Shown one piece after another: positions 52,706-60,508 of a stretch of DNA of 64,000 bases (position 1 is the stretch's first letter; each line of letters opens with the position of its first letter). The translations under genes were made by a program, and so were the position numbers. The notes beneath the pieces are model-generated. The model did no database searches, was not told where the DNA came from, and saw only the letters and a program-made list of their open reading frames with translations. This DNA is from Bryocella elongata (lineage in GTDB: Bacteria; Acidobacteriota; Terriglobia; Terriglobales; Acidobacteriaceae): positions 620,001 to 684,000 of the forward strand of contig NZ_FNVA01000002.1 of assembly GCF_900108185.1 (NCBI RefSeq), in the 5' to 3' direction.

Positions 52706-53119
52706 ATGCAGACACTGCTGAAATACCTTGAGGTGGTACTCACGGCCGCGGGCGTGTGCGTCGTCGCGATGGTGTTTCTGGTGTTTCGCGATATCGCTCC
52801 CTGGAAGGCTGCGGCGATCTGCGCCGTGGTCGTGGGCGTGCTCCATGGTGCGATCTTCTTTACGGTGCGGAATTCGCAGCGCGAGGCGCGCAAGGCAGCG
52901 CTGGAGGACATTCGTCACAAGCTCGATGACCTGGTGCGGAACAAGCTGCAGGTGGTGCTGTTCGCGAGCGAGATCCAGCATGAGGACTGGCGGCCTGCGG
53001 CGCAGCAGGCGGTCGAGGAGATCAGTTCGCGGCTGGACCTCATCCAGAGCGAGGCTCTGCGGTTGAAGTCGCAGCAACGCACGAAGCTTACCGGCGGACG
53101 GGGTTCGACTCTGCACTAA
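52706..53119 (+). CDS. Small membrane protein with a C-terminal coiled coil
   Basis: A 137-residue protein: MQTLLKYLEVVLTAAGVCVVAMVFLVFRDIAPWKAAAICAVVVGVLHGAIFFTV gives two membrane helices, followed by a helical tail (RNSQREARKAALEDIRHKLDDLVRNKLQVVLFASEIQHEDWRPAAQQAVEEISSRLDLIQSEALRLKSQQ). The end of the second half looks like a histidine-kinase-type dimerisation helix but no kinase domain follows. I cannot assign a family. Its 3' end overlaps the convergent J-domain-like gene by 32 bp. Confidence 0.7.
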   Translation: MQTLLKYLEVVLTAAGVCVVAMVFLVFRDIAPWKAAAICAVVVGVLHGAIFFTVRNSQREARKAALEDIRHKLDDLVRNKLQVVLFASEIQHEDWRPAAQQAVEEISSRLDLIQSEALRLKSQQRTKLTGGRGSTLH

Positions 53120-53921
53120 GCAGCGACTCAAGCTTCATGCCCTGGTCCGGCCGCTTGATGCGGCTGAGGTCGAGATCGTACTGACGCATAGCCATGCCGA
53201 TGCGGCCTTTGACCCGCGCGGCCATCTCGGCGAGCAGGTCGCGGCCGGCGAGCGAGGCCTGGATGCAGCTGCGTTCGAGGTCCGCGAGTTGCGAGGCGGC
53301 GAGGTTGGCGTGATCGGCCTCAGCGGACGCGATGTCGCGGCGCGTCTGCGCGATTGAATCGCGGGCTTCGGCGAGATCGGCTTCGATGTCGCGAACGAAG
53401 AAGGCGCCGCCGGGGTCGAAGCCGTGCAGCATGCGCCGCAGGATGCGGAGATCCTTGCGGCGAAAGGCATCGTTAGCCTGGGCCATAAGGCGGGTGCGGC
53501 GCGCTTCGTCGCTGGCATCCAGCGCGTGGTCGGGATGAATGCGAAGGGCGAGCTCGCGGAAGAGCGCACGGAGCGTGAGGGCCGGTCTGGGGTCGCGCGG
53601 GGCACTCTTTGCCGGCTCGGACGCGCCCGCCTCCGGATAGGCTTCTTCCTGCTCGGTGAAGGCTTCCTCGCGCTCGGGGTGCAGAGCTGCGACACGCTGC
53701 TCCCACTCATCCAGCTGCTTGTAGAGCTTGCCGACCTGGCGGATGTAGCGGCCTTCGAAGCTGATGAGGTGGCAGCGCAGATCGTCGAGCGCCTGCTCGC
53801 GGGCGGCGAGAGTAGACCGCAGCAGCGAGAGCTCCGCTCGCAGGCCTGCCAGCTCGGCCTCAGCCGGGGATGGAATGCGGAAGATGGCCGTGAATGGGGA
53901 GCTGGCGCGCACTGCTTCCAT
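53088..53921 (-). CDS. J-domain-like coiled-coil protein
   Basis: A 277-residue protein of three parts. Residues about 20-75 form a coiled coil (AELAGLRAELSLLRSTLAAREQALDDLRCHLISFEGRYIRQVGKLYKQLDEWEQRV). A short linker (EEAFTEQEEAYPEAGASEPAKSAPRDPRP) follows. Then LTLRALFRELALRIHPDHALDASDEARRTRLMAQANDAFRRKDLRILRRML, which keeps the HPD tripeptide of J domains. Last is a second helical segment (residues about 165-250). J-like proteins stimulate DnaK ATPase; the unusual context suggests a specialised co-chaperone. Function not known. Confidence 0.7.
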   Translation of the reverse strand: MEAVRASSPFTAIFRIPSPAEAELAGLRAELSLLRSTLAAREQALDDLRCHLISFEGRYIRQVGKLYKQLDEWEQRVAALHPEREEAFTEQEEAYPEAGASEPAKSAPRDPRPALTLRALFRELALRIHPDHALDASDEARRTRLMAQANDAFRRKDLRILRRMLHGFDPGGAFFVRDIEADLAEARDSIAQTRRDIASAEADHANLAASQLADLERSCIQASLAGRDLLAEMAARVKGRIGMAMRQYDLDLSRIKRPDQGMKLESLLSAESNPVRR

Positions 53922-53975
53922 TATCCGCGAGGTGTGCGCGTTGCAGGACCCTCGGGGAAGGTCGAGACCAGACGT

Positions 53976-54010
53976 GAGATCGGGTTTCGGGTCGTGAGTC
54001 TCGAGTTGCG
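53976..54010. repeat. Degenerate heptads between the J-domain-like and NHL genes
   Basis: GAGATCG, GGTTTCG, GGTCGTG, AGTCTCG, AGTTGCG in succession. It sits about 30 bp after the NHL gene's stop codon. Confidence 0.55.
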
Positions 54011-54040
54011 GGTGGATTGCGACGCCAGATCCCTGCGCCG

Positions 54041-55114
54041 CTAGATCAGCGAGCGTCCGGTGATGCCGAGGTCGGCGTGGAAGAGGGTGTTGTTGGTAGC
54101 GAGGGCAGCGCAGCCATCATCGAGGAAGCAGAGTCCGACGAGGTCATTGCCGCTGACGGTAAGCTCCGCGTCGCCATACGGGGTGATGCGAATGATGCCG
54201 CGCTGTCCGCGCCAGGAGGCGGCGACGTAGAGGTTGTCGTCCTCATCGAAGGCGATGCCCTGCGGGCGACCCAGGCCGCGGAAGAAGACGCTTACGCTGC
54301 CGTCGGGGTCGATCTGGTAGATGGGCTGGTTGGAGGAGGTGGTGGGAGCGCTGACGAAGAGCTTGCCGTCGGAGCGGAAGGCGAGGTGGTAGGCCGCGAC
54401 CGAGGGCTCAAGCGTGGCGAAGACGAAGATCTCGCGGGTGGCCGGGGCGTCGGGGGTCGCGCCTGGCCGTTCGTCGATCTTGAAGATGGTGCCCGAGCGG
54501 TCGCCCACGTAGAGTGAGCCTTTGGCGTCGAAGGCGAGGCCGGTGGCGACGCCCATGCCTTCCGCCCAGGCTGAGATCTCGCCCGTGGGGGTGAGGCGAT
54601 AGACGGTGCCTTCCTGGCGGGAGCTGGCGAAGAGATTGCCTTCGCGGTCGAAGGCGAGTGCAGAGATGTTCATCAGCTCGCGGGCGAAAGGGCGAATCTG
54701 AAGGTCCGGCGCGATCTTGTAGATGGCGATCGCGGTGCGCTCGCCGCGCGGGCCGCTGACCATGGCGAAGACGTTGCCTTCGGCATCGATCGCGGGGTTC
54801 GAGACGAGGTGCAGGTCCTCGGCCATGGGGACGCCGATGGAGGCGTGCAGGGGATTGCTGGCGTGGCCCTGGTGCTTCACGATGAGGTCCGAGGAGATGG
54901 CGCCTTCGGGCACGCGGACCAGCGCGCGGGAGGGGCGAACCATATCGAAGGTGGCTTCGATCTCGCCGAAGAAGGCGTTCGGGAGCTGCGGGCCGTCGTT
55001 GGTGATGGGCATCAGGTGGGAGCCGATCACCTCGAAGCTGCCGCCGGGGATGGCGGCACGTGGAGCGAGCCTGTCGAGGTGAGGAACGTCGGGCCTGTTG
55101 TAGAGCAGCGGCAT
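54041..55114 (-). CDS. NHL/SMP-30-type beta-propeller protein with N-terminal IPT/TIG-like domain
   Basis: A 357-residue protein from ATG 55114. The N-terminal part (VPHLDRLAPRAAIPGGSFEVIGSHLMPITNDGPQLPNAFFGEIEATFDMVRPSRALVRVPEGAISSDLIVKHQGHASNPLHASIG) looks like an IPT/TIG immunoglobulin-type fold. The rest is a repeated blade pattern with NPAIDAEGNVFAMVSG, ALAFDREGNLFASSRQEGTVYRLTPTGE, GLAFDAKGSLYVGDRSGTIFKI and GIAFDEDDNLYVAASWRGQRGIIRITPYG, typical of NHL/SMP-30 propellers. No signal peptide is seen, and upstream open sequence is shadow. It probably follows pgpA in one operon. Confidence 0.8.
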   Translation of the reverse strand: MPLLYNRPDVPHLDRLAPRAAIPGGSFEVIGSHLMPITNDGPQLPNAFFGEIEATFDMVRPSRALVRVPEGAISSDLIVKHQGHASNPLHASIGVPMAEDLHLVSNPAIDAEGNVFAMVSGPRGERTAIAIYKIAPDLQIRPFARELMNISALAFDREGNLFASSRQEGTVYRLTPTGEISAWAEGMGVATGLAFDAKGSLYVGDRSGTIFKIDERPGATPDAPATREIFVFATLEPSVAAYHLAFRSDGKLFVSAPTTSSNQPIYQIDPDGSVSVFFRGLGRPQGIAFDEDDNLYVAASWRGQRGIIRITPYGDAELTVSGNDLVGLCFLDDGCAALATNNTLFHADLGITGRSLI

Positions 55115-55160
55115 TGCGGTGATCGTAAGCCGGACTGAAGCCGGTTGCAAATGGACGGTG

Positions 55161-55661
55161 CTAGTAAAACCGGGCGACGAGGTGTGCCACGAGCAGGGCG
55201 AGCAGCCCGGCGCCAATGTCGTCGAGCATGATGCCGGTGCCTTCGGGCAGGGCTTCGAGCTTGCGGATGGGCCAGGGCTTGGTGATGTCGAAGGCGCGGA
55301 AGAGCAGGAAGCTGACGGCGGCGTGCTTCCAGTCGGGCGCGATGGCGATGAGAGCGACGAGCACACCGGCGGCCTCGTCCACGACGACGAAGCCGGGATC
55401 CTTGCGGCCGGACTCGCGCGCGACGATGGTGGAGGCCGGGATGCCGATGAGCGTCACGACGAGCGCGGCCACGGTGGTGGCGATGGTGAGGGTCAACGGT
55501 GCAGGCGCGAAGGCGTGAACGGCGAAGTACCAAAGGAGCGTCGCGGCAGCCGAGCCGTAAGTGCCGGGGCCAGGCTTGAGCAGGCCGGTACCGAAGAAGG
55601 TGCCCAGCACCCAGGCCCAGCGAGTCCTGTGGGCGGTTCGATCAGATGAAACGGAAGACAT
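55161..55661 (-). CDS. pgpA: Phosphatidylglycerophosphatase A
   Basis: PgpA removes the phosphate of phosphatidylglycerophosphate to give phosphatidylglycerol. The 166-residue membrane protein has the family order: WVLGTFFGTGLLKPGPGTYGSAAATLLWY, then VVDEAAGVLVAL (DEAAG near 95-99), FRAFDITKPWPIRKLEALPEGTGIMLDDIGAGLLA (R122/D125 and D147-D148). These acidic residues make the Mg-dependent active site. Length and four helices fit. It is divergent from the M3 peptidase gene, and its TPMs are uninterrupted. Confidence 0.94.
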   Translation of the reverse strand: MSSVSSDRTAHRTRWAWVLGTFFGTGLLKPGPGTYGSAAATLLWYFAVHAFAPAPLTLTIATTVAALVVTLIGIPASTIVARESGRKDPGFVVVDEAAGVLVALIAIAPDWKHAAVSFLLFRAFDITKPWPIRKLEALPEGTGIMLDDIGAGLLALLVAHLVARFY

Positions 55662-55765
55662 CGTTCTGATTGTACGAGGCGAAGGCGCGAGTGTCCGAAG
55701 GTCGTCCGGTCGTTGGCCAATTCGCTGCGCAGGCGTGACACTGAAGGCAGGAGATTCACAGCATC

Positions 55766-57946
55766 ATGTTTTGGGGCTTGGCAGTCTGGCAGCGGGGCAC
55801 GAGGAGATTCAAAGTGGCAGAGGTAACGGTAGCAGCGGCGGCGATGTTGGCGGCGAGTGGAGCGGCGGCACAACCGCAGGACGTGGCAAGGATGTTCGGG
55901 CCGCAGAACCCCTTCTATGCGGAGAGCAAGCTTCCGTTCCAGGCGCCGGACTTCGCGCATATCCACGACACGGACTATCCGCCGGCGATTGAGGCGGGCA
56001 TGACGCAGCAGCGACACGAGTGGTCGAAGATCGCTCACAATTCCGCGCCGCCGACCTTCGACAACACGCTGGTCGCGCTGGAGCGGTCGGGTGTTCTGCT
56101 GAATCGTGTTCTGGCGGTCTTCAATGGTCTCGCCGGGGCGAACACGAATCCTGTGCTGCAGAAGATGCAGGAGCTGGAAGCGCCGCGGCTGGCTGCGCAT
56201 TCGGACGCTCTGTATCTCGACGCAAAGCTGTTCGCGCGGGTGGAGACGCTGTACAACGAGAGGGCGTCGTTGAAGCTGAACGACGAACAGGCGCGGTTGC
56301 TCGACCAGACGTACCTGGCCTTTGTGCACGCGGGAGCCAAGCTGAGTGAGGCCGACAAGACCAAGCTGAAGAGACTGAACGAGGAAGAAGCGACGCTCTC
56401 CAGCGTGTTCGTGAACAAGCTGCTGGCGGCGACGAAGGCAGCAGCGTATGCGACCTCGGACAAGGCTGCTCTGGCGGGGCTGAGCGAAGCCGAGTTGCAT
56501 GCGGCAGAGCTTGCCGCGAAGGAGCGCAAGACGGCGGGTTATGTCGTCCAGCTGCAGAATACGACGCAGCAGCCGGACCTTGCCCTGTTGAGCGATCGTA
56601 CGACGCGGGCGGCGCTCTTCAACGACTCATGGACGCGCGCGGAGCGCGGCGGCGAGAACGATACGCGAGCTACCGTCGCGCGGCTGGCCGAGGTGCGCGC
56701 CGAGAAGGCTGCGCTCCTGGGCAAGAAGAGCTACGCCGCGTGGGCGCTCGAGACCCAGATGGCGAAGACTCCAGAGGCGGCGCTGAAGTTCATGGATGAC
56801 CTGGTGCCGGCAGCCACGGCGAAGGCTCATGCCGAGGCTGCGGAGATCCAGAAGCTGATTGACGCGCAAAAGGGGGGCTTTCAGCTTGAAGCATGGGACT
56901 GGAACTTCTATGCCGAGCAGGTACGCAAGGCGAAGTATGACCTTGACGAGAGCCAGGTGAAGCCGTACTTCGAGATCAACCGCGTGCTCGAGGATGGTGT
57001 TTTCTACGCGGCGACGCAGCTCTATGGCATCACGTTCAAGGAGCGGCACGATATCCCGGTCTACAACCCGGATGTGCGTGTGTTCGAGGTCTTCGACGTC
57101 GATGGCAAGCCGCTGGCGCTGTTCTACACGGACTACTACAAGCGCGATAACAAGAACGGCGGCGCGTGGATGGACCAGTTCGTGGGCCAGTCGAAGCTGC
57201 TGGGGACGTTGCCGGTGGTGTTCAACGTGGCGAACTTCGCCAAGGCCGCGCCGGGGCAGCCGCAGCTGCTGAGCTTTGATGACGTGACGACGATGTTCCA
57301 CGAGTTCGGCCACGCGCTGCATGGCCTGTTTTCGAACGTCGAGTACCCGTCGTTGTCAGGCACCAACGTGCCGCGGGATTTTGTGGAGTTCCCGTCGCAG
57401 TTCAATGAGCACTGGGCGACGCAGCCGCAGGTGTTTGCGCACTTTGCGCGGCACTACCAGACGGGCGAGCCGATGCCGCAGGAGCTGGCGGCAAAGCTGA
57501 AGCAGTCTGCCGGGTTCAACCAGGGATACGGGCTGACGGAGCTGCTGGCTGCGGCTGAGCTCGATATGCAGTGGCACACCATCCCAGCGGGCCAGCCTGT
57601 CGCGGACGTGGATGCGTTCGAGCGTGCGGCGCTGGAGAAGACGAAGCTGGCGTTGAAGACCGTGCCGCCGCGCTACCGGTCGAGCTACTTCATGCATGTG
57701 TGGGGCAACGGCTACGCGGCGGGTTACTACGCGTACCTGTGGGCGGAGATGCTGGACGACGACGCGTACCAGTGGTTTGAGGACAACGGCGGACTGACGC
57801 GAGCCAACGGCGACCGTTTCCGTTCGATGGTGCTATCACGCGGTAACAGCGAAGATCTTGGTCCGATGTATGAGCGGTGGCTGGGAGGAAAGCCCAGCGT
57901 GGCTCCGATGCTGAAGCAGCGCGGGCTGACCGGCACGGAGCGTTGA
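55766..57946 (+). CDS. dcp: M3 family metallopeptidase (peptidyl-dipeptidase Dcp-like)
   Basis: A 726-residue zinc peptidase. The catalytic segment TTMFHEFGHALHGLFSNVEYPSLSGTNVPRDFVEFPSQFNEHW holds HEFGH (about residues 512-516) and the downstream zinc-binding Glu, the M3 signature. The N-terminal two thirds are helical (FYAESKLPFQAPDFAHIHDTDYPPAIEAGMTQQRHEWSKIAHNSAPPTFDNTLVALERSG), typical of Dcp. An alanine-rich hydrophobic stretch at residues 17-37 (VAEVTVAAAAMLAASGAAAQP) suggests export if GTG 55814 is the real start. ATG 55766 is kept as the longer form. A perfect terminator follows at 58041. Confidence 0.93.
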   Translation: MFWGLAVWQRGTRRFKVAEVTVAAAAMLAASGAAAQPQDVARMFGPQNPFYAESKLPFQAPDFAHIHDTDYPPAIEAGMTQQRHEWSKIAHNSAPPTFDNTLVALERSGVLLNRVLAVFNGLAGANTNPVLQKMQELEAPRLAAHSDALYLDAKLFARVETLYNERASLKLNDEQARLLDQTYLAFVHAGAKLSEADKTKLKRLNEEEATLSSVFVNKLLAATKAAAYATSDKAALAGLSEAELHAAELAAKERKTAGYVVQLQNTTQQPDLALLSDRTTRAALFNDSWTRAERGGENDTRATVARLAEVRAEKAALLGKKSYAAWALETQMAKTPEAALKFMDDLVPAATAKAHAEAAEIQKLIDAQKGGFQLEAWDWNFYAEQVRKAKYDLDESQVKPYFEINRVLEDGVFYAATQLYGITFKERHDIPVYNPDVRVFEVFDVDGKPLALFYTDYYKRDNKNGGAWMDQFVGQSKLLGTLPVVFNVANFAKAAPGQPQLLSFDDVTTMFHEFGHALHGLFSNVEYPSLSGTNVPRDFVEFPSQFNEHWATQPQVFAHFARHYQTGEPMPQELAAKLKQSAGFNQGYGLTELLAAAELDMQWHTIPAGQPVADVDAFERAALEKTKLALKTVPPRYRSSYFMHVWGNGYAAGYYAYLWAEMLDDDAYQWFEDNGGLTRANGDRFRSMVLSRGNSEDLGPMYERWLGGKPSVAPMLKQRGLTGTER

Positions 57947-58040
57947 TCCGGTGGATTCGCTTCGTTTATCGCCCAGAGGCGCTCCGCGAAGTTTCTATTT
58001 GGTGAAATCCGTAAGCCTATATTTTTCAATGGTTTGAATT

Positions 58041-58072
58041 TGTCCGGCTAACTCAGCCGGACATTTTCTTTG
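58041..58072 (+). terminator. Intrinsic terminator of the M3 peptidase gene
   Basis: A perfect 9-bp stem, TGTCCGGCT (58041-58049) and AGCCGGACA (58055-58063), loop AACTC, followed by TTTTCTTTG. The M3 peptidase stop is 95 bp upstream. Confidence 0.9.
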
Positions 58073-58122
58073 TCAGTGCCGTAAAAAGTGACCCAATGTG
58101 ACAAATTACGTGCTCGGCACCC

Positions 58123-58152
58123 TTGCAAGATGTCATTGCTTAGGCGTAATGT
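58123..58152 (+). promoter_or_regulatory. Likely promoter of the small exported protein gene
   Basis: TTGCAA (58123-58128), an 18-bp spacer and TAATGT (58147-58152), in an AT-rich stretch between the terminator and the gene at 58229. Confidence 0.45.
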
Positions 58153-58228
58153 CGCACGTGGTTCAGGGCAAATGTGCCCGCCAAGCAAGTAACAATGCAG
58201 TAACAGGAAGTAATGAAGTAGAGGATCT

Positions 58229-58537
58229 ATGAAGAAGCTCATGTTGTTTACACCACTGATTGCAGTGGCGATGATGACCAGCGTACCGATGTCGTCGCTG
58301 GCCGAGAAGACCGCGGAGACCAACACCGCGGCCTCGAACGTAAAAGTCGACCAGAATTCGCTGGGTTACCGGAACGGCGTCGAAGCGTACCAGCTCGACA
58401 AGCTTGCCGGCCGCCAGATCGGAGCGAAGACGTCGCACCTGTACAAGAATCCCCCGGTGAAGTCTGGTCCGGAGCGTGATGACTATCGCGCCCAGTTCGA
58501 GGCCGGCTACAACGCCACGATGAACCAGGGCAGCTAA
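58229..58537 (+). CDS. Small exported hypothetical protein (102 aa)
   Basis: Signal peptide MKKLMLFTPLIAVAMMTSVPMSSLAEKT, then a polar, mostly unstructured-looking body (TNTAASNVKVDQNSLGYRNGVEAYQLDKLAGRQIGAKTSHLYKNPPVKSGPERDDYRAQFEAGYNATMNQGS). It has no cysteine. The gene has its own promoter-like sequence and an AT-rich leader of about 75 nt, and a hairpin terminator follows. Such isolation, with strong expression signals, suggests an abundant small secreted protein. I cannot name a family. Confidence 0.75.
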   Translation: MKKLMLFTPLIAVAMMTSVPMSSLAEKTAETNTAASNVKVDQNSLGYRNGVEAYQLDKLAGRQIGAKTSHLYKNPPVKSGPERDDYRAQFEAGYNATMNQGS

Positions 58538-58567
58538 GCCTGGTGGGATTCAAAACCCGCAAACCAT

Positions 58568-58620
58568 AAAGCCCCGGTAAAGAGCTGCCTCCAAAGCGAG
58601 GAGCTATTTGCCGGGGCTTT
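58568..58620. terminator. Bidirectional terminator hairpin
   Basis: An outer 10-bp stem (AAAGCCCCGG 58568-58577, CCGGGGCTTT 58611-58620) and an inner helix AGCT-CCTC/GAGG-AGCT. It lies between the small exported protein gene and convergent yacG and can serve both. Confidence 0.7.
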
Positions 58621-58676
58621 CGTGTGCCTGTTGGACTGCCCAAGGATTTGCCTGGGCGGCCTGATTCCGGAACGGG

Positions 58677-58916
58677 TCAGTTCTTCCAGCGGGACTGGTG
58701 CAGCTCGTCTTCCTGCATCAGGAGGCCGGCGTGTTCGCGGGCACGGGCTACCTCGTCCAGTACTTCGGGGTCATAGATGGGAGTCGAGATGGTGTACTCG
58801 CCGGAACACCACTTTCCCAGGTCGATGAGTTTGCAGCGCTCGGAACAAAACGGGAAGTCGTGCTCGGTCGGAGCGACGATCTTCTTGCAGGTCACGCAGG
58901 GGATAGGCTTCGCCAT
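58677..58916 (-). CDS. yacG: DNA gyrase inhibitor YacG (zinc-binding)
   Basis: A 79-residue protein: MAKPIPCVTCKKIVAPTEHDFPFCSERCKLIDLGKWCSGEYTISTP. The four cysteines of CVTC and FCSERC make the zinc site, and LIDLGKW is the family tag. YacG of E. coli inhibits gyrase by sequestering GyrB. The rest is a longer acidic tail (IYDPEVLDEVARAREHAGLLMQEDELHQ). It normally lies near coaE or pilD, but here is next to a glycosyltransferase. Confidence 0.9.
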   Translation of the reverse strand: MAKPIPCVTCKKIVAPTEHDFPFCSERCKLIDLGKWCSGEYTISTPIYDPEVLDEVARAREHAGLLMQEDELHQSRWKN

Positions 58917-59018
58917 GACAAGTCCATTTTAACCGATTGCAAAAGGTTGAGCGACGTCGCGATTTACGACAACCCGCAGGCGACGTGTTCCATCGCGTCC
59001 TGAGTGGAGACGATGCCC

Positions 59019-60335
59019 TCAGGCGGTTTGTTGCTCCGCCTCCGGGAGCAATTCCGCAGCGTGGGGTAATTGCGAGCCGACGTGCCGTGCCAACAGATCG
59101 CGCAGGCGGCTTGCGACCGACGGGCGGCTGAAGTGGGCGTCGTAGGTAGCACGCCCCGCGTCGCCGATCGCTTTGAGGCTCGTTGAGTCCTCAACCAGCT
59201 GACGCAGGCAGTTGGCGAATTGGAGTGGCTCGTCGACGAGGAGGATGTTGTGCCCGGGGGCCAGTTGTTCGACTCCGCCAGCGCCGACCGTCGTGCTCAG
59301 GACCGGAAACCCCATCGCCCACGACTCGATGATGCGGGTACGTACACCGGTGGCCTGCTGCGAGGCGACGAGCTGGAGGTGGTTCCGCCGGTACACGGCC
59401 TCGAGGTCTGGCGCGAACCCTGTAAATCGAACCTGGGGGTAGGGTCGCGCCATCGCCATCACCGCTTCGACGCTGGGGTCGCCGATTTCAAGCTTGCCGA
59501 CGACATCGAGTTCGAGTTGGGAGAGCGTTGCGGCGTCCAGCAGGGGAAATACCCTGGTGAGCAGAAACTCGAGCGACGTGAGAGTGGGAAAATGGGCCAC
59601 CTCGCCGAGGTGCAGGAGGCGCAGCGGTTCTCCCGGAGCGCGCACGGTGGCACCGATGGTGCGAGTGTCGTTCGCAACACTCAACGGAAGATACGCTGCA
59701 TTCGAGATGGCCCACCGACGGTTGATCTGGCAGGCCTCCGCGGCAGAGACACACAACACCAGCTTCGCTTCGGAGACAACCTGGCATTCCATCTCTTCCA
59801 CCCGTCGCAGCTTTCGTCTCTCCCATCGCAGGATGCTCCGCCCTTCGGCGGCACGGACGATGGCGTAGCTGCGCTCCAGGTATTCGGTCTCGATATCGTG
59901 GCACGCAAAGATGGCTCGGGTCTTGGGCAAAGCCGGGATGATATGTGCAGTCACAAGGTAGTTGAATACGTGCAATGCGTCGGGGTCTTTACGGATACGA
60001 GCACGCGCTTCCCGCAGCAAGGAACTCCTTCCGAAGAGCGGCCGCCAATTGAAACGCCGCGGCCACCCGACCAGGTAGAGAAGGCGCACGTAGAACGGGA
60101 CCTTGCCAATCTGGAGCGGGATCGCCGTATACGAAATTTCCTTGAAATGGCTTGGCGGTGCAGAGGGCTTGACCTGCAGGTGCACAAAATCGACCTCGAA
60201 ACCGAGATCGAGAAATGCCTGGATCTGCGAGCAGATAGCGAGACCTGGCCCTGTCGTATTCGGAGCCGGCGAGTGATGGCTGTAGATGTGCACTCGGGGT
60301 GGAACCTGGCGCGAGGGTGACACGGGGTTGATCAA
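59019..60335 (-). CDS. Glycosyltransferase family 4-type (GT-B fold)
   Basis: A 438-residue protein with GT-B features: PRVHIYSHHSPAPNTTGPGLAICSQIQAFLDLGFEVDFVHL near the N-terminus, AIFACHDIETEYLERSY, VSEAKLVLCVSAAEACQINR, LRLLHLGEVAHFPTLTSLEFLLTRVFPLL, LELDVVGKLEI, VRFTGFAPDLEAVYRRNHLQLVASQQATGVRTRIIESWAMGFPVLSTTVGAGGVEQLAPGHNILLVDEPLQFANCLRQLV. The conserved Glu-containing E-x7-E-type motif is replaced by RTRIIESWAMGFPVLS. It probably adds sugar to an exported polysaccharide; donor and acceptor unknown. A GT4 (not GT2) fold is clear. Confidence 0.8.
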   Translation of the reverse strand: MINPVSPSRQVPPRVHIYSHHSPAPNTTGPGLAICSQIQAFLDLGFEVDFVHLQVKPSAPPSHFKEISYTAIPLQIGKVPFYVRLLYLVGWPRRFNWRPLFGRSSLLREARARIRKDPDALHVFNYLVTAHIIPALPKTRAIFACHDIETEYLERSYAIVRAAEGRSILRWERRKLRRVEEMECQVVSEAKLVLCVSAAEACQINRRWAISNAAYLPLSVANDTRTIGATVRAPGEPLRLLHLGEVAHFPTLTSLEFLLTRVFPLLDAATLSQLELDVVGKLEIGDPSVEAVMAMARPYPQVRFTGFAPDLEAVYRRNHLQLVASQQATGVRTRIIESWAMGFPVLSTTVGAGGVEQLAPGHNILLVDEPLQFANCLRQLVEDSTSLKAIGDAGRATYDAHFSRPSVASRLRDLLARHVGSQLPHAAELLPEAEQQTA

Positions 60336-60508
60336 GAAATGCCATTCCCGAAGAAGCAGTCGTGCCTCAGCGTCTGCCTAGTCTACTTACCGGTCAAACT
60401 CTGCGATGAAGAAATCCTTGCCGTGGAACCGTTTTCGTATCGCGAAGTCAGCACGTCGCTGCAAGACGCGTCGAATGCGGCGGCTAGCGGGGTGGACAGA
60501 GTCGCAGC

